Positions 63,526-64,000 of a DNA stretch of 64,000 nt are shown here, in pieces. The notes below the pieces were generated by a model that ran no database searches, was not told where the DNA came from, and saw only the letters and a program-made list of their open reading frames with translations. Position 1 is the stretch's first letter, and every line of letters begins with the position of its first letter. A program made the translations under genes and the position numbers. Source of the stretch: Deltaproteobacteria bacterium (lineage in GTDB: Bacteria > Myxococcota_A > UBA9042); assembly GCA_020632665.1 (NCBI GenBank), contig JACKFC010000007.1, positions 62,001-126,000 on the forward strand, read 5' to 3'.

Positions 63526-64000
63526 ATGCAAGAAGCGGCCTGTTGGCAGCGCGTACTCACCATTGTCTTCGTCATCGGGCTCGCAGCTTGTAGCGACGAC
63601 AACCCAGCCAACGGTAGCAGTGGCGCCGACACCGCAGTGCAAGACAGCACCGTCGTCGACGCCACCATCAGCGATGGCGTGGCCGACACCGGCAGCAAGG
63701 ACGGCAGCAACGACGACAGCAGCAGCGACAGCCTCGCCGACGGCGCCGGCGCCGTCGACGTGCCCGACGTCGTCGCCGACGTGCCCGACGTGGTCGAAGA
63801 CACCGCCGACGTGGTCCCCGACGCGCTACCCGACGCCGTTCCCGACAGCAACGACGGCTCCGGCCTCGGCGAGGTCGTCGACCTCGACGCCAACCCGGTC
63901 GACTGCACCACCGACACCGATTGCCCGCTACCCTACCTGCCCTGCCAGGAGCGCACCTGCCAGCAGAGCAAGTGCGCCTTCGTCGCCGCAGCCGAGCAAT
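63526..64000 (+). CDS. Asp-rich lipoprotein (3' truncated by the window)
   Basis: 158 residues are visible from ATG 63526, which has a purine-rich AGGGGAGCGGAG stretch upstream. Signal peptide with lipobox (IGLAAC). A long Ser/Asp/Val-rich spacer follows with repeated PDVV/PDAL units (DVPDVVADVPDVVEDTADVV region), typical of lipoproteins in Myxococcota that hold a domain away from the outer membrane. A Cys-rich part then begins (DCTTDTDCP, CQERTCQQSKC), as in the TxxDCP repeat families. The open frame continues past the window end, so the functional domain is not seen. Confidence 0.8.
   Translation, partial: MQEAACWQRVLTIVFVIGLAACSDDNPANGSSGADTAVQDSTVVDATISDGVADTGSKDGSNDDSSSDSLADGAGAVDVPDVVADVPDVVEDTADVVPDALPDAVPDSNDGSGLGEVVDLDANPVDCTTDTDCPLPYLPCQERTCQQSKCAFVAAAEQ

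Overview
The window is about 69% G+C and densely packed with genes; adjacent genes often overlap by 1-4 bases (ATGA, GTGA or TGATG junctions). Several exported proteins end in a Cys, a hydrophobic stretch and an Arg cluster, resembling MYXO-CTERM sorting tails. There are also Asp-rich lipoproteins and metabolism typical of a large-genome aerobe. I infer a member of the Myxococcota or a related deltaproteobacterial lineage. I see no tRNA, rRNA or CRISPR array, and the only transposase-like gene is one RAYT.

Layout. 1-8436: truncated MsrB-MsrA, a 1,394-residue surface protein that looks like two tandem proteins joined in frame, a RAYT transposase beside a cluster of palindromes, a voltage-gated K+ channel and an acyl-CoA dehydrogenase. 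8458-16657: a flavoprotein and phytol-kinase-like pair, a lipoprotein, and a biotin-dependent acyl-CoA carboxylase pair followed by an unknown gene. 16696-29208: NYN nuclease, TetR regulator, PhyH oxygenase, CDF transporter, SNF2 helicase, acetyl-CoA synthetase, and an acyltransferase-bestrophin-HAD operon. 29388-36715: three radical SAM genes with a PhyH-type oxygenase and two unrecognised proteins, probably a biosynthetic cluster. 36878-43291: DUF4856 lipoprotein, imelysin-like lipoprotein, HTTM protein and TonB-dependent receptor in one overlapping operon, behind a promoter with Fur-like 7-1-7 repeats. 43494-51358: YaeQ, lipoprotein, phosphohexomutase, DUF3592, RidA, FolE, MnmE, MenB and a cupin. 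51355-61371: a lipoprotein with a PPDK/PEP-synthase-like ATP-binding domain, facing an inorganic-carbon uptake operon (SulP, DabA and two antiporter-like subunits). 61640-64000: surface proteins and lipoproteins, the last cut by the window end.

The feature linking the regions is a 25-bp palindrome (12-base arm CGCACRGGTGYC, one centre base, inverted arm) with ten copies plus three tandem half-units. Eight copies form four close pairs; three of these pairs are intergenic and two of those lie directly after stop codons. The densest cluster is just upstream of the RAYT gene. Four copies lie inside reading frames (two in an unknown gene, one in the HTTM gene, one in menB) and are translated without a stop. 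This looks like a REP/RAYT system whose elements tolerate or colonise coding sequence.

Starts were moved to internal ATG/GTG codons wherever a Shine-Dalgarno sequence, signal peptide or overlap with the upstream stop supported it. Very long open frames opposite real genes (for example opposite the surface protein, the carboxylase genes and dabA) were treated as shadows caused by high G+C.
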